This document shows, one piece after another, positions 53,808 through 62,071 of a DNA stretch of 64,000 bases. The notes beneath the pieces are model-generated. The model saw only the letters and a list, made by a program, of their open reading frames with translations. It was not told the DNA's origin and made no database searches. Source of the DNA: Paenibacillus contaminans. GTDB lineage: Bacteria > Bacillota > Bacilli > Paenibacillales > NBRC-103111. A program made the position numbers and the translations under genes. The DNA lies in contig NZ_QMFB01000007.1 in assembly GCF_003285015.1 (NCBI RefSeq), positions 124,001 through 188,000 of the forward strand, read 5' to 3'. Numbering within the stretch: position 1 is the first letter of the stretch; each line of letters opens with the position of its first letter.

Positions 53808-54794
53808 ATGAAGGGTAATAAACAATTGGCTTTTCGCGAGGACGGCACGTTTACGATCGTGCAAATTGCGGATTTGCATTATGAAGGCGGCGTACCGGAG
53901 GATTTGCGCACGATCGCCGTCATCGAGTCGGTACTCGCATCGGAAAGGCCGGATCTCGTCGTTTTTACCGGAGATGCGGTCAAAGGGAACCGCTGCGACA
54001 ATCAGTTGGAGCAATTTCTGGAGCTGGCGGCGCTCCCGGAGAAATTCGGGATTCCGTATGCGATCGCCCTCGGGAATCACGATACGGAGCACGACATTTG
54101 TACGCGCGTCGAATGGATGGAGGGCGTATCCAGCCGAGCGCTCTGTCTGGCCGAAGCCGGACCGGAGGACGTTACCGGCGTCGGTAATTATGTGCTTCAG
54201 GTATACGGAAGTGATGGAGAGAAGGCGAAAGCGGCGCTTTATTTTTTTGATACGGGATGCAGCGCGCCCAAGCATATTATCAAAAGCTATGCCTGGCTGG
54301 AACGCGATCAGGTGGACTGGTACATCCGGCAATCGTCCGCTCTTACGGAACGTAACGGCGAACCGCTGCCCGCACTTGCTTTCTTTCATATCCCTCTGCC
54401 GGAATACAATGACGTTTGGGATCTTCATACATGCTTCGGGGTTAAAAATGAAAACGTCGGCTGCCCTCGGCTAAATACGGGCATGTTCGCGGCGATGAAA
54501 CAAATGGGCGACGTGATGGGGACGTTCGTCGGCCACGACCACACGAACGATTATTGCGGCGAGCTGTACGGCATATGGCTCTGCTACGGACGCGCCGGGG
54601 GCTATAATACGGCCGGTGAGGATGCGGAATTCCCCCGAGGCGCAAGGGTGATCCGGCTCCGCGAAGGCGAGCGGGGCTTCGAGACGTGGCAACGCATGGA
54701 GGACGGTACGGTCGTGACGCAGCAGGAAGAGCATGCGCCGGTCGGCCGGCTGCCGGCTGTTCCGAGACCGGTGAAGACTGCCGACGTCGGGTAG
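53808..54794 (+). CDS. Calcineurin-like metallophosphoesterase 2
   Basis: A 328-residue tandem paralogue of the previous enzyme. Motifs are IADLH (Asp22, His24), FTGDA (Asp56), LGNHD (Asn90, His91), FFHIPLPEY and VGHDHTND. The two share the FREDGTFTIVQ-type opening and the CxGVxN...G-FAAM region near the end of the fold. AAAGGAGG precedes the ATG. After it comes a 132-base gap with no clear promoter. Confidence 0.9.
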   Translation: MKGNKQLAFREDGTFTIVQIADLHYEGGVPEDLRTIAVIESVLASERPDLVVFTGDAVKGNRCDNQLEQFLELAALPEKFGIPYAIALGNHDTEHDICTRVEWMEGVSSRALCLAEAGPEDVTGVGNYVLQVYGSDGEKAKAALYFFDTGCSAPKHIIKSYAWLERDQVDWYIRQSSALTERNGEPLPALAFFHIPLPEYNDVWDLHTCFGVKNENVGCPRLNTGMFAAMKQMGDVMGTFVGHDHTNDYCGELYGIWLCYGRAGGYNTAGEDAEFPRGARVIRLREGERGFETWQRMEDGTVVTQQEEHAPVGRLPAVPRPVKTADVG

Positions 54795-54926
54795 GGAAAG
54801 AGCGGTTGTTTGCATCGGTGTCCTGTATGGGGTGAAAAAGTTGGGAACGAACCGGGCGGTAAGCCAAAACGGCGAAGCTGAAAGGCTAACCGTCTAAACT
54901 ATGGAAGACATACGGAGTGAGATGCC

Positions 54927-55730
54927 ATGAATGCGAGGAATGTGACGGTCATGACCTTCAATCTGCGCAGACAGTCGGCGGAGGATGAAGGGAATGCGTG
55001 GTCGTTCCGCAAAGGATACGCAGCCGAAGTCGTGAAGCGGTACCGTCCTACCGTGGCGGGGACGCAGGAAGGGCTTTACGACATGCTTGAATATCTTGAC
55101 CGGGAGCTGCCGGAGTACGGCAGGGTCGGTGAGGGAAGGAACGGCGGGACGGAAAACGAGTATAACGCCATTTTTTATCGAAAAGAGGAGCTTGCGGTGC
55201 GGGAATGGGGCCAGTTCTGGCTTTCCGAATATCCTTCCGAGCCAAGAGAGATGAGCTGGGGAGCCACGCATCACCGGATTTGCACCTGGGCGCATTTTCA
55301 AACCCGCAACGAACCGCAAAAACAGTTTCTTCATTATAATACGCACCTGGACCACAGCAGCCAGTTAGCCCGAGCGAAGGGCAGCGTCCTGCTTTGGGAA
55401 CGTTTGTCTGACCACAAGAATCGGCTGGAACTTCCCGCTCTGATTACGGGAGATTTAAACGCCGAGCCGGATAATCCGGTTATCGCTTTTTTGCGCGGTC
55501 AAACGGAGGTAAACGGGGCACATTGTGCGCTTAAGGACGCTTACTCGGTATTGGCAGGCAATCCCGGGTTATCCTTTCACGGCTTCAAGGGAGGCGAGGA
55601 AGGCGGGCCGATCGATTATATTTTCGTTACGCCCGATGTCCATGTGGATGGCGTGGCGATTATCCGAGACAAGTTTGACGGAAAGCTTCCTTCCGATCAT
55701 TATCCCGTTCTGGCGAAAATCCGATTGTAG
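54927..55730 (+). CDS. Endonuclease/exonuclease/phosphatase family protein
   Basis: A 267-residue protein of the EEP (DNase I / inositol-phosphatase) fold. Catalytic motifs are MTFNLRRQ (Asn), AGTQEGLYD (Glu), NTHLDHSS (His), TGDLNAEPDNP (Asp, Asn) and SDHYPVLAKI (Asp, His). Members act on nucleic acids, phospholipids or inositol phosphates; the company of other phosphatases here favours a small phosphoester. No signal peptide is seen. The start has GGAG ten bases upstream. Confidence 0.88.
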   Translation: MNARNVTVMTFNLRRQSAEDEGNAWSFRKGYAAEVVKRYRPTVAGTQEGLYDMLEYLDRELPEYGRVGEGRNGGTENEYNAIFYRKEELAVREWGQFWLSEYPSEPREMSWGATHHRICTWAHFQTRNEPQKQFLHYNTHLDHSSQLARAKGSVLLWERLSDHKNRLELPALITGDLNAEPDNPVIAFLRGQTEVNGAHCALKDAYSVLAGNPGLSFHGFKGGEEGGPIDYIFVTPDVHVDGVAIIRDKFDGKLPSDHYPVLAKIRL

Positions 55731-55769
55731 TAAAAGTTTGGAGCGACTAAAAAAGCGAGAGGTGATCGC

Positions 55770-56639
55770 ATGAAGCTCGGCATAAGCAGCTACAGTTTAA
55801 ATTCCTGTATCGCGTCAGGGGAAATGGATATTTTTCAAGCGATCGGCTGGATCCGCCAACAAGGTGCGGAGCATGTGGAAATCGTGCCGTTGTCCGGGAT
55901 GAAGGAGCAAATGACGAACGAGCGGTTCGTAGCGGATATTCGCCGGACGGCTGCGGAGGAAGGGCTGGCTATTTCCAATTATGCCGTCGGCGGCAACTTT
56001 GCCGATAAGGACGATGCCGGATTAAGCGCTGAAATCGAAAGAATAAAAAGGCAAGTGGATATCGCCCACGCCTTAGGCGCGAAGCTGATGCGGCATGATG
56101 TAGCGAAAAAGCCGATCGACCGGTGCTCGATCGACCGGTTTGAAGCGGATCTGCCTGCTATCGCCCAAGCCTGCGGCGAGATTGCCGATTATGCGGCCGG
56201 CTGCGGCATTACGACCAGTCTCGAAAATCACGGCTACTACGTACAATCGAGCGACCGGGTGCTTCGGGTGCTTGAGCGCGTCAATCGGCCCAACTATAAA
56301 ACGACGGTGGACGTCGGCAACTTCATGTGCGCGGACGAAGATCCGCATATCGCGGTCGCCAAGATGATGCCGTACGCCTCCATGGTGCATATCAAAGATT
56401 TTTACTCCCGCAAGCGCTGTAAAAATCCGGGAGAAGGCTGGTTTCCCACTCTCTATGGCAATTACTTGCGGGGAGCGATCGCAGGCTTCGGCTCTCTCGA
56501 CTTGCCTCATATTTTATCGACGATCAAGGCATCCGGCTATGACGGATATTTATCCATTGAATTTGAAGGAATGGAACCCGCTCGTCTCGGCGCGAGGATT
56601 GCGTTCGAAAACGTTCGCCGAATATGGGATGAGGTCTAA
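55770..56639 (+). CDS. TIM-barrel sugar phosphate isomerase/epimerase 3
   Basis: A 289-residue xylose-isomerase-like barrel. Metal ligands are in TTSLENHGYYVQ, TVDVGNFMCAD, VHIKDFYSRKR and YLSIEFEGME. It resembles IolE/IolI-like enzymes of inositol breakdown more than the other two copies do. GAGAGGTG precedes the ATG. The next gene is a dehydrogenase 33 bases away, a common pairing in inositol and keto-sugar routes. Confidence 0.87.
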   Translation: MKLGISSYSLNSCIASGEMDIFQAIGWIRQQGAEHVEIVPLSGMKEQMTNERFVADIRRTAAEEGLAISNYAVGGNFADKDDAGLSAEIERIKRQVDIAHALGAKLMRHDVAKKPIDRCSIDRFEADLPAIAQACGEIADYAAGCGITTSLENHGYYVQSSDRVLRVLERVNRPNYKTTVDVGNFMCADEDPHIAVAKMMPYASMVHIKDFYSRKRCKNPGEGWFPTLYGNYLRGAIAGFGSLDLPHILSTIKASGYDGYLSIEFEGMEPARLGARIAFENVRRIWDEV

Positions 56640-56672
56640 TCGGTTGAATGAAGAGAATGGAGGGCGGTTGTA

Positions 56673-57668
56673 TTGAAAATCGCGATTGTCGGCTGCGGTA
56701 CGATGGGCGAGCTGTATGCCCGCAATCTGTCTCAAATCGGCGGCGTCAACGTGACGGCCGTCTGCAGCACGCGTTTGGAAGCCGCCGAGCAAACGGCTGA
56801 TTTGTGCCGAGCGGCTCCATATACATCTTACGAAAAGATGATGGAAGAAACGGATCCTGACGTTTTATGCGTGACGCTGCCGACCTATTTGCACAAGGGA
56901 TATGTAATGGATGCGGCTCGGCGGGGCAAGCATGCGATTTGCGAAAAGCCGATCGCGCCGAATTTGACGGATGCGGCGGAGATGATTAGGGCATGCCAAA
57001 ATGCGGGTGTCCGGTTGTTCGTCGGTCATGTACTGCGTTTTTACCCCGAATACGAGCTCGTTCGGCAAAAGGCGGCTTCAGGAGCGATCGGTTTGGTAGA
57101 GGCCGCTCATTTGAAGCGGGGCGGCTTGCATCCCGGTTTGGCGCGGTCATGGTACAACGATCCGGCCAAGAGCGGCGGGGTCATACTCGATTTGCTCATT
57201 CACGATATCGATTATGCCCGGTTCGTGCTCGGAGAGGTCGAAACGGTTTTTGCCTATAACAAACGGTGGGATGCGGCGGACCACGCATTGATTACGCTGC
57301 AGTTCGCGAGCGGGGCCATCGCCCATGTGCAGGGATTTTGGGGCTACCCGGGGCCTTTTACGGCGGAAATCGAGTTGATCGGCAGCAACGGCATTGCCAA
57401 ATACAGCAATTTGGAGGGGAAACCGGGAACGGATTCGGCGCCTGACACGGGGCTGAAGGCGGCGCCTAAGGTCGTCGTTGAGGAAGGACCGTCGGTGATA
57501 AGTCCGTTTCGGGTCCAATTCGAGCATTTTTTGGCGTGCATCGGCCACGGCGGGGAACCGTTAGTAACCGCGCGGGATGCTTACAAAGCCGTTGAGATCG
57601 CTCTTGCCGCCAAGGAATCGGCACTTACAGGAATGCCCGTCCGGCTGACTTTGGCTGCTGCGGAATAA
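56673..57668 (+). CDS. Gfo/Idh/MocA-family dehydrogenase 3
   Basis: A 331-residue oxidoreductase with IVGCGTMGELYARNL (Rossmann) and CEKPIAPNLTDAAEMI (catalytic Lys); DLLIHDIDYARFVLG holds the His/Asp pair. The TTG start is supported by GGAGGG eight bases upstream and by the family N-terminus. It is the third member of this family in 14 kb. Scyllo-inositol or related dehydrogenase activity is possible. Confidence 0.88.
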   Translation: MKIAIVGCGTMGELYARNLSQIGGVNVTAVCSTRLEAAEQTADLCRAAPYTSYEKMMEETDPDVLCVTLPTYLHKGYVMDAARRGKHAICEKPIAPNLTDAAEMIRACQNAGVRLFVGHVLRFYPEYELVRQKAASGAIGLVEAAHLKRGGLHPGLARSWYNDPAKSGGVILDLLIHDIDYARFVLGEVETVFAYNKRWDAADHALITLQFASGAIAHVQGFWGYPGPFTAEIELIGSNGIAKYSNLEGKPGTDSAPDTGLKAAPKVVVEEGPSVISPFRVQFEHFLACIGHGGEPLVTARDAYKAVEIALAAKESALTGMPVRLTLAAAE

Positions 57669-57706
57669 AGTTAGCATGTAGTGCTTGAAGCAAGGAGGGG
57701 AGAGGT

Positions 57707-58330
57707 ATGGAATTATTCATTATCCGTCATGGCGAGTCCGTCACGAATACTTCGCCTACGCTGCTGGCGGACGGCGGATTGACCGAAAGGGGGCGCGCCC
57801 AAGCGAAAAAAGTAGCGGTTAGTATGGTTGGTGCCCGCCTCACGCACATTTTCTCGAGTCCCCTGATGCGCGCGATAGAAACGGCGCAGCCGCTCGCGCG
57901 CGCGGTGAAGCTGCCTGTGGAAGTATGGCTTGACGCACATGAGGTATGGACCGGGGGCGGTTATCGCGGTCCTACGACGGAGCAGCTTGCCGAAATGTAT
58001 CCGGAAATCCGGTTTGCCGAGGAAACGGAGTCCGATCCGCTCGGCTGGCACTGCCCCGGCGGCGAGACGTCGGAGACTGGCTACCTGAGGGCCAATCGCC
58101 TGCTCGAAAGGCTTCGCAGCCGTTTCACGGGGGATGAACGCGTAGCCTTGTTCGCACATGGCGCGCTTAACCGCAGACTGATGCTGGCGGCTCTCGGGAT
58201 GGAGTATTCAAACGCGTTAAGGCCGTTCGGCGATAACGGCTGCGTGTGGTGGCTCGGCTTCGAGGACGGCAAAATGTCGATCAGGTATATCGGACCTGCA
58301 ATCCCGCAGCTTTTTCAAGTAGTGGATTAA
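57707..58330 (+). CDS. Histidine phosphatase 3
   Basis: A 207-residue phosphatase of the same subfamily as those at 43855 and 44519, opening FIIRHGES (His8) with SSPLMRAIETAQPL and FAHGALNRRLM. The YRGPTTEQLAEMYPEI segment matches the cap region of copy 2. AAGGAGGGG precedes the ATG. It ends the 34 kb same-strand run and faces the convergent CehA-like gene. Confidence 0.9.
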   Translation: MELFIIRHGESVTNTSPTLLADGGLTERGRAQAKKVAVSMVGARLTHIFSSPLMRAIETAQPLARAVKLPVEVWLDAHEVWTGGGYRGPTTEQLAEMYPEIRFAEETESDPLGWHCPGGETSETGYLRANRLLERLRSRFTGDERVALFAHGALNRRLMLAALGMEYSNALRPFGDNGCVWWLGFEDGKMSIRYIGPAIPQLFQVVD

Positions 58331-58395
58331 TCGTATGCGCATAGAAGAGGATCGCCAGGCACAAGCTGGCGGCCCTGATTAAAAACAGAAGAATT

Positions 58396-61038
58396 TCAAT
58401 GATGATGCCCGTGGCCTTTGGGTTTGGCGTGCTGATGATCGTCATGATGCGGATGATGAGGGTGCTGATGCTGATCGGCCGCCGAATGGCGGTGCATGAC
58501 CCCGTTCTGATGCATCCGGTTGTGCAGTGCGCGATGCGCGCTCGTCAGCGTCATGAGCAGGCGTTTGTAGGTCTGGTCGTCGGCTTTAGTGGCGAGCGAT
58601 TTCACGTAGGCGGTCGACCCCTCGATCTGCTCAAGGATCGTAACCGCATCCGATGCGCGGAAACACGGCTTCCCGTCGACGATAATCATTACCGCGCTGG
58701 AGTGGGCGGCGATCATTTCGCTCTGATCGTGGTATTTGCCGCGTATTCGAAGGGCGATCCAGCAGCTTTCCTTGACCGGTACCGACCAGTGGCCGGCGTA
58801 GTGCCCGGCGTCCGGATCCGTCGTTTGCATTTCGCGGAGCTCGCCGTTCACGACGAGCTCGATTTTGGTGACGGGTACGGTAACGGACGATACTTGCCAA
58901 ACGACGTCCAGCGTGCCGCCGGATGCCGGAAGTTGAAGCCGGGAGCCCATCTCGCCGTCGTCGCCCGCCCGGAAATCGAGCAGCGGACCGAGCGTAGCGA
59001 ACGTATGTCCCCGCCGCACGGCATTCATCCATCCGTCGTAAGTAAACGGTTCGTCTCGAATGAGCGCGTATGTGCGTATCGTCCCGACAGCCGTCGCTTG
59101 CGACATTTTGTCGGTTCCTCCTACGGCCGGCAGCATGTACCCGCAATTCAAGTACCGATACCAGTCGGACAGAGAGTAGGGGTTGATGCCGATATTTTCA
59201 AAGGAGCACATTTCAACCGCATCGACTTCTCCGATCACGATAGCGGCGGCGCCCTCCGCTCGCGGGTTCGGCAGATGGGGTATGACGACAAGGCCGTTCT
59301 GCTCGCGGCAGCGCCTTGCCCATTCGCTGATCGTCGCCTCAAGCGGATCGCCGAGTCCCGATTCGTCGGGTCCGCCCGAACATAACGGTAAAATCATTTT
59401 ACCTTCGTACCCTAACAAGGAAATATGACCGAGGACATGCTGGCGGTTTTCCGTTCCGACTCGTACCAAATATTCCCCGGAGCCGCCGTTTTCTTTGCTG
59501 CCTATCGTCGTTCTTCCGTCGAAATCGCCGAGATTGCTGAACATTTCGCCCCACTGGCTCGTAAGCAGGTTGACTACATTGATGCCCTCGGCTTCGCCTT
59601 CCAGCAGCGCAGTTTGGGGAGACAGGAAATGGACGTGCGTATCGGCAGTCACCCAGCCCTTTTGCCGCCAAGGAAGCACCCGCTCAAGCTCTACGGTTAT
59701 CAAATCGGTCTCGTCAGTAACCGTATAGGATCGGCGAATCGGGCGGATTTCAAAGCCTTTCGTTATTTCAACGAAAACGGTTCCGAGCGGGAGCTTGAAT
59801 TCCGCTTCGCCGTCGATGTAAGCGCTGTAGTGAAATTGCTGGACATATTCCGCCCCGTAATCCTCGAACCAGTGCGAATTGGGCAGCCGATGCCCGTTAA
59901 TCGGAGCGATATATTCGCCGAATGAGCCGTGGACATGGATTTTGGCGGCGATTTTCAACCCGCTCGTCCGATCGACGACGCGTACGGTCACTTTACGCGC
60001 GATATGCTCCATCAAGGTCCATTCCGGAGATTCGGCCAGCATACGCAGCGGAATGACGCGGATTCCGCCGTCTTCCTTCATCACGGTTAATCGAGCGTCC
60101 GGATGAGCCGTATAATCGATGATCCATTCGTTCGGTTTGGCTGAAGGGAGACGCGGATTGGCATGGTTTAGCCAGTTGTCGTGATCGTATTCGAGAGCCG
60201 GCGCGACGGCAATTACTTCTCCCAGGTCTAGCCGTATATTGGCATGCTCGCCGTAAGGCTGCGGAACGAAGCCGGGCTCCGAAACGTATCGCATTTGTCT
60301 GCGGGCGTCCCAGCGGAACGGATTGGTGGTCAGGCAGGTCCGCGTGATACCGAAAATAAAGGCCGTTCCGTCGACCGGTCTCATGGAAATCCCGACCATC
60401 GATTTGTCCGGGAAAGGGTTCTCAAGCGCGTACAGCCAATGATGCATCAGACTCCCGAAGCCTTGGAACGTGGTGCGCAGCTGGCTTTGTCCCCAAGGGA
60501 TGACGGGGGCTTCCTTGTTTAGCAGATCCGTGTTCGTCGCCATCGTGCGGGGCTTGACGTGTTTGACCGACTCGAAGCTGTTCTCGCCCCATTTGACTTG
60601 AAATTCGCTGATTTGATAACGTCTGCGAATCGGAATAACCGCTTCCGTTCCGTCGGAATAAAGCAGCACATAGTCGCATACCGTTTCGCCGAGACGGGGA
60701 GTGCCCATCATCGGGCTGATAATATCGCCATGATCGGCCGGACTCTCTTTGAAGTCGGCCGCATGCAGAAGAAGCAGGTGGGGATCGTGCAGCGGCTCCG
60801 GAAATGCGATCCCGATTTCGCGGTCTTTCAGAAGAATGACATTGTTCGCTTGATCCTGCGGACCGAGCCGGAATGGGATCCCCCATAGCTCATGATCGCC
60901 TGTTAGCAGCCGATCTTTATGGGATAAAACGGCAGCAGAGCAGTCTCCCGCCTGCAGTCCCGCGATGTTTCGGTTATAGGCCGCTGACAAGTCCAAGGGA
61001 ACGAAAAGCTCGTCTGATAATGTCGCAATCGGATTCAT
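58396..61038 (-). CDS. CehA/McbA-type PHP metallohydrolase with His-rich tail
   Basis: An 880-residue cytoplasmic protein. The N-terminal 480 residues are beta-rich and unassigned. A PHP-type metal domain follows (WVTADTHVHFL, LVVIPHLPNPRA, AVGGTDK), as in the CehA/McbA family, then a beta-sandwich domain. The last 38 residues hold 15 His and would bind metal. The start at 61038 has AGGAGG six bases upstream. The promoter carries candidate ROK operator site 4. Convergent with the phosphatase gene. Hydrolysis of a phosphoester or carbamate-like bond is possible; substrate unknown. Confidence 0.75.
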   Translation of the reverse strand: MNPIATLSDELFVPLDLSAAYNRNIAGLQAGDCSAAVLSHKDRLLTGDHELWGIPFRLGPQDQANNVILLKDREIGIAFPEPLHDPHLLLLHAADFKESPADHGDIISPMMGTPRLGETVCDYVLLYSDGTEAVIPIRRRYQISEFQVKWGENSFESVKHVKPRTMATNTDLLNKEAPVIPWGQSQLRTTFQGFGSLMHHWLYALENPFPDKSMVGISMRPVDGTAFIFGITRTCLTTNPFRWDARRQMRYVSEPGFVPQPYGEHANIRLDLGEVIAVAPALEYDHDNWLNHANPRLPSAKPNEWIIDYTAHPDARLTVMKEDGGIRVIPLRMLAESPEWTLMEHIARKVTVRVVDRTSGLKIAAKIHVHGSFGEYIAPINGHRLPNSHWFEDYGAEYVQQFHYSAYIDGEAEFKLPLGTVFVEITKGFEIRPIRRSYTVTDETDLITVELERVLPWRQKGWVTADTHVHFLSPQTALLEGEAEGINVVNLLTSQWGEMFSNLGDFDGRTTIGSKENGGSGEYLVRVGTENRQHVLGHISLLGYEGKMILPLCSGGPDESGLGDPLEATISEWARRCREQNGLVVIPHLPNPRAEGAAAIVIGEVDAVEMCSFENIGINPYSLSDWYRYLNCGYMLPAVGGTDKMSQATAVGTIRTYALIRDEPFTYDGWMNAVRRGHTFATLGPLLDFRAGDDGEMGSRLQLPASGGTLDVVWQVSSVTVPVTKIELVVNGELREMQTTDPDAGHYAGHWSVPVKESCWIALRIRGKYHDQSEMIAAHSSAVMIIVDGKPCFRASDAVTILEQIEGSTAYVKSLATKADDQTYKRLLMTLTSAHRALHNRMHQNGVMHRHSAADQHQHPHHPHHDDHQHAKPKGHGHHH

Positions 61039-61081
61039 GGCGATCCTCCTAAAAAGGTTTACAACATCCAAGTTTTACCTA

Positions 61082-61113
61082 TATAATACATTTAATTAAT
61101 CATTAAGTAAATT
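61082..61113 (-). promoter_or_regulatory. Promoter of the CehA-like gene
   Basis: On the minus strand TTTACT, 17 bases, TATTAT. The operator at 61094-61108 fills the spacer and touches the -35. Confidence 0.6.
61094..61108. promoter_or_regulatory. Candidate ROK operator, site 4 (CehA-like gene)
   Basis: AATTAATCATTAAGT, perfect core TTAATCATTAA (61096-61106). It lies 56 bases before the start codon of the minus-strand gene, between its -35 and -10, and 141 bases before the SIS gene on the other strand. Confidence 0.7.
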
Positions 61114-61249
61114 CAAATTTGCAAAAACGGGATTTGGAAAAAAGGGGCGGTAATCCGCTTCGATTATGCCGTTTTAGGGTTATTTTCAGGAAACGGGCAG
61201 CATCTAATTAGGGTTGTTGCGACTATATTCGTGCGGGGAGAGCTTGTCG

Positions 61250-61882
61250 ATGAATCCGAAACTGGAAGCATGTTTGGCCAAATATCCGGAGTTGTCCGTA
61301 TGTGCGGGGGATATCGGCCGGGCGTTCGAGACGATGAGAGACTGCTACCGAAACGGCGGTAAAGTGCTGCTTGCCGGAAATGGAGGCAGCGCGGCCGACT
61401 GCGAACATATCGTAGGCGAGCTGATGAAGGGGTTTATGTCAAAACGGCCGGTTCCGACGTTAATGAGAGAGCGGTTAAGCCGGTTAGCGGGAGAAGGCGA
61501 ATATTTGGCTGATCGGCTGCAAGGAGCGCTGCCCGCCATATCGCTCGTCAGCCAGACGGCTCTTGCGTCTGCATTTGCCAACGACGTAGCGGCGGACATG
61601 GTTTTCGCTCAGCAGGTATACGGATACGGACGCCCGGGCGACGTGTTTGTCGGGCTCAGCACCTCCGGCAATTCGCTTAATGTGCTGCATGCGCTTCAGG
61701 TTGCCAAAACGCTGGATTTGCGCACGATCGGGCTGACCGGCCGAACCGGAGGCCGTATGTCGGAAATATGCGACGTGACGATCCGGGTGCCGCACGATCG
61801 CACGCCGGACATTCAGGAGCGGCATTTGCCGGTGTACCATACGTTGTGCATGATGCTCGAGGAGGAATTTTTCCCGGAATGA
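61250..61882 (+). CDS. SIS-domain sugar isomerase, GmhA-like
   Basis: A 210-residue SIS-fold protein like sedoheptulose-7-phosphate isomerase GmhA. The phosphate-binding site is LLAGNGGSAADCEHIVGELMKGF and the second SIS motif is VGLSTSGNSLNVLHAL; Glu and His in the first motif and QERHLPVYHTLC near the end match the GmhA active site. ATG 61250 has GGGGAG nine bases upstream. Interesting next to the HldE-like kinase at 27957, since GmhA, HldE and a phosphatase make up the heptose-phosphate route. An isomerase for another sugar phosphate is equally possible. Confidence 0.85.
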   Translation: MNPKLEACLAKYPELSVCAGDIGRAFETMRDCYRNGGKVLLAGNGGSAADCEHIVGELMKGFMSKRPVPTLMRERLSRLAGEGEYLADRLQGALPAISLVSQTALASAFANDVAADMVFAQQVYGYGRPGDVFVGLSTSGNSLNVLHALQVAKTLDLRTIGLTGRTGGRMSEICDVTIRVPHDRTPDIQERHLPVYHTLCMMLEEEFFPE

Positions 61883-62000
61883 GTCGTGAGTCGTGCTGCC
61901 GACGGCGCGTTTGACCGGAAAGGAGGCCGGCATAGGAAGTGCAGGCTGCTGAAGGCGGCGGAGCTTACCGGGGGATTGCCGCCAACGAGGCTCGTAAGCA

Positions 62001-62030
62001 TTTACAAGAAGATACGAGATTGATTATAAT
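62001..62030 (+). promoter_or_regulatory. Sigma-A promoter of the ROK gene
   Basis: TTTACA (62001-62006), 18 bases, TATAAT (62025-62030). The expected start point is near 62037, at the edge of operator site 5. Confidence 0.8.
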
Positions 62031-62038
62031 AACAATTA

Positions 62039-62053
62039 ACTAAATAATTAAGT
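62039..62053. promoter_or_regulatory. Candidate ROK operator, site 5 (autoregulation)
   Basis: ACTAAATAATTAAGT, one core mismatch; the wider block TTAACT...AGTTAA is also dyad-symmetric. It covers about +3 to +17 of the ROK transcript, a classic position for autorepression. Confidence 0.7.
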
Positions 62054-62071
62054 TAATAGGAGGAGCTTGCA

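Noticed and set aside
56113-56140. Short direct repeat GATCGACCGG in isomerase 3
   Set aside because: It encodes two similar short peptide bits within a normal gene and has no sign of function.
24670-58330. Catabolite-repression (cre) sites in the sugar locus
   Set aside because: Partial matches such as TGAAAACGTT near 27836 fail the consensus and lie within genes.
58353-58371. Hairpin between the convergent phosphatase and CehA-like genes as a terminator
   Set aside because: CGCCAG pairs with CTGGCG, but neither strand has a following T run.
27957-61882. LPS heptose biosynthesis
   Set aside because: The genes sit in a ROK-controlled import and breakdown locus of a Gram-positive, with no nucleotidyltransferase, epimerase or heptosyltransferase.
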